A stretch of 24,944 nt of DNA, taken from NCBI GenBank assembly GCA_022452125.1, contig JAKURJ010000005.1, forward strand, positions 4,592 to 29,535. Direction: 5' to 3'. The stretch is from Candidatus Poseidoniaceae archaeon. Its GTDB lineage: Archaea; Thermoplasmatota; Poseidoniia; Poseidoniales; Poseidoniaceae. A program made the translations under genes and the position numbers. Position 1 is the first letter of the stretch; each line of letters starts with the position of its first letter. Below, piece after piece: positions 24,751-24,944 of the stretch. The notes beneath the pieces were generated by a model. It searched no databases. It worked only from the letters and a program-made list of their open reading frames with translations, and was not told the origin of the DNA.

Positions 24751-24831
24751 ATGTTTGAATGGATTTCCGCTATTTTTGCTTCAATGTTCGGCGCAGATGA
24801 AGAAGTTGAGCGTTTGCTCGAAGAAGAATAG
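24751..24831 (+). CDS. Candidate 26-residue microprotein after tatA
   Basis: An ATG 3 bases after the tatA stop opens a 26-codon frame ending TAG. The peptide begins MFEWISAIFASMFGADEE and ends in a Glu-rich stretch: a short hydrophobic/aromatic half followed by a strongly acidic amphipathic half. Tight spacing suggests translational coupling with tatA. The upstream purine stretch GAAGAG is only a weak ribosome site. It has no recognisable family. It could be a membrane-surface peptide associated with the Tat system, or a chance frame. Confidence 0.4.
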   Translation: MFEWISAIFASMFGADEEVERLLEEE

Positions 24832-24944
24832 TCATCTTGCGCGCTTGACTTTCATGACCGAGCCACAAACATCACATTCTTGCTCAACTTGAGAATCCGC
24901 TTTTTTGGTCGCTCGGCAACCTATGCATCTCAATTCCCAGGACC
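24832..24944 (-). CDS. C-terminal end of a zinc-ribbon protein (partial)
   Basis: A minus-strand frame enters from the right edge and gives 36 residues before TGA at 24834-24832. Two CxxC pairs, CIGC and CDVC with 13 residues between, make a zinc-ribbon-like metal site, followed by a basic tail (KVKRAR). Its stop codon directly abuts the stop of the small plus-strand ORF, so the two are convergent with no spacer. The N-terminal part is outside the window; a nucleic-acid-binding or ribosome-associated protein is possible but not shown. Confidence 0.6.
   Translation of the reverse strand, partial: SWELRCIGCRATKKADSQVEQECDVCGSVMKVKRAR

Noticed and set aside
24333..24752. 139-codon minus-strand frame overlapping tatA and the end of the MoaD-like gene
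   Set aside because: It lies antisense to two well-supported genes, its protein has no family character, and its composition is that expected of a shadow frame.

Overview
The window looks like a piece of a planktonic euryarchaeal genome, most likely Marine Group II (Poseidoniales) or a close Thermoplasmatota relative. The reasons are an archaeal type IV pilin signature (AVSPVIATILMVAI), very large secreted proteins built from beta-sandwich and beta-helix modules with single C-terminal membrane anchors, a stand-alone MoaD/SAMP-like ubiquitin fold ending in GG, very short gene starts that suggest leaderless transcripts, and oligo-T 3' ends. The lineage is inferred from recalled family traits; no database search was possible.

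Layout, left to right. Positions 1-47 hold the first codons of a minus-strand gene leaving the window. A HAD phosphatase follows (124-783, minus). Positions 784-1006 carry three tandem hairpins at the 3' end of a 14-kb minus-strand gene (1007-15040) for a cell-surface protein of about 4,677 residues. A 631-base AT-rich spacer (15041-15671) separates it from a second secreted, membrane-anchored protein of 1,056 residues (15672-18842, minus). Upstream of that is a minus-strand two-gene ABC exporter operon: a MacB/LolD-like ATPase (23434-24114) and a 1,451-residue FtsX/MacB-type permease (19076-23431). From a 52-base divergent spacer, plus-strand genes follow: a MoaD/SAMP-like protein (24167-24400), a TatA-like translocase subunit (24454-24747) and a 26-codon ORF (24751-24831). 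The minus-strand C-terminus of a zinc-ribbon protein (24832-24944) enters from the right edge.

The giant surface protein is the most striking content. It has a signal anchor, a WapA/DNRLRE-like head, several Ig-like and jelly-roll-like modules, about 2,000 residues of parallel beta-helix interrupted by inserts, an amicyanin-like type 1 copper domain with all four ligands, a CBM9/DOMON-like domain, cadherin-like repeats and a transmembrane segment. After a short acidic loop it ends in a complete archaeal type IV pilin module. A pilin fused to the C-terminus of an adhesin-like protein, in a topology that leaves a plausible prepilin peptidase site on the cytoplasmic side, is unusual.

Most of the window concerns the cell envelope: two large surface proteins, a MacB-type exporter whose outer domain seems to contain a beta-propeller-like insert, and a Tat component. 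Both large surface-protein genes end in GC-rich hairpins capped, on the RNA strand, by a UUCG tetraloop and followed by a C/U-rich tail, which suggests a shared 3'-end signal.
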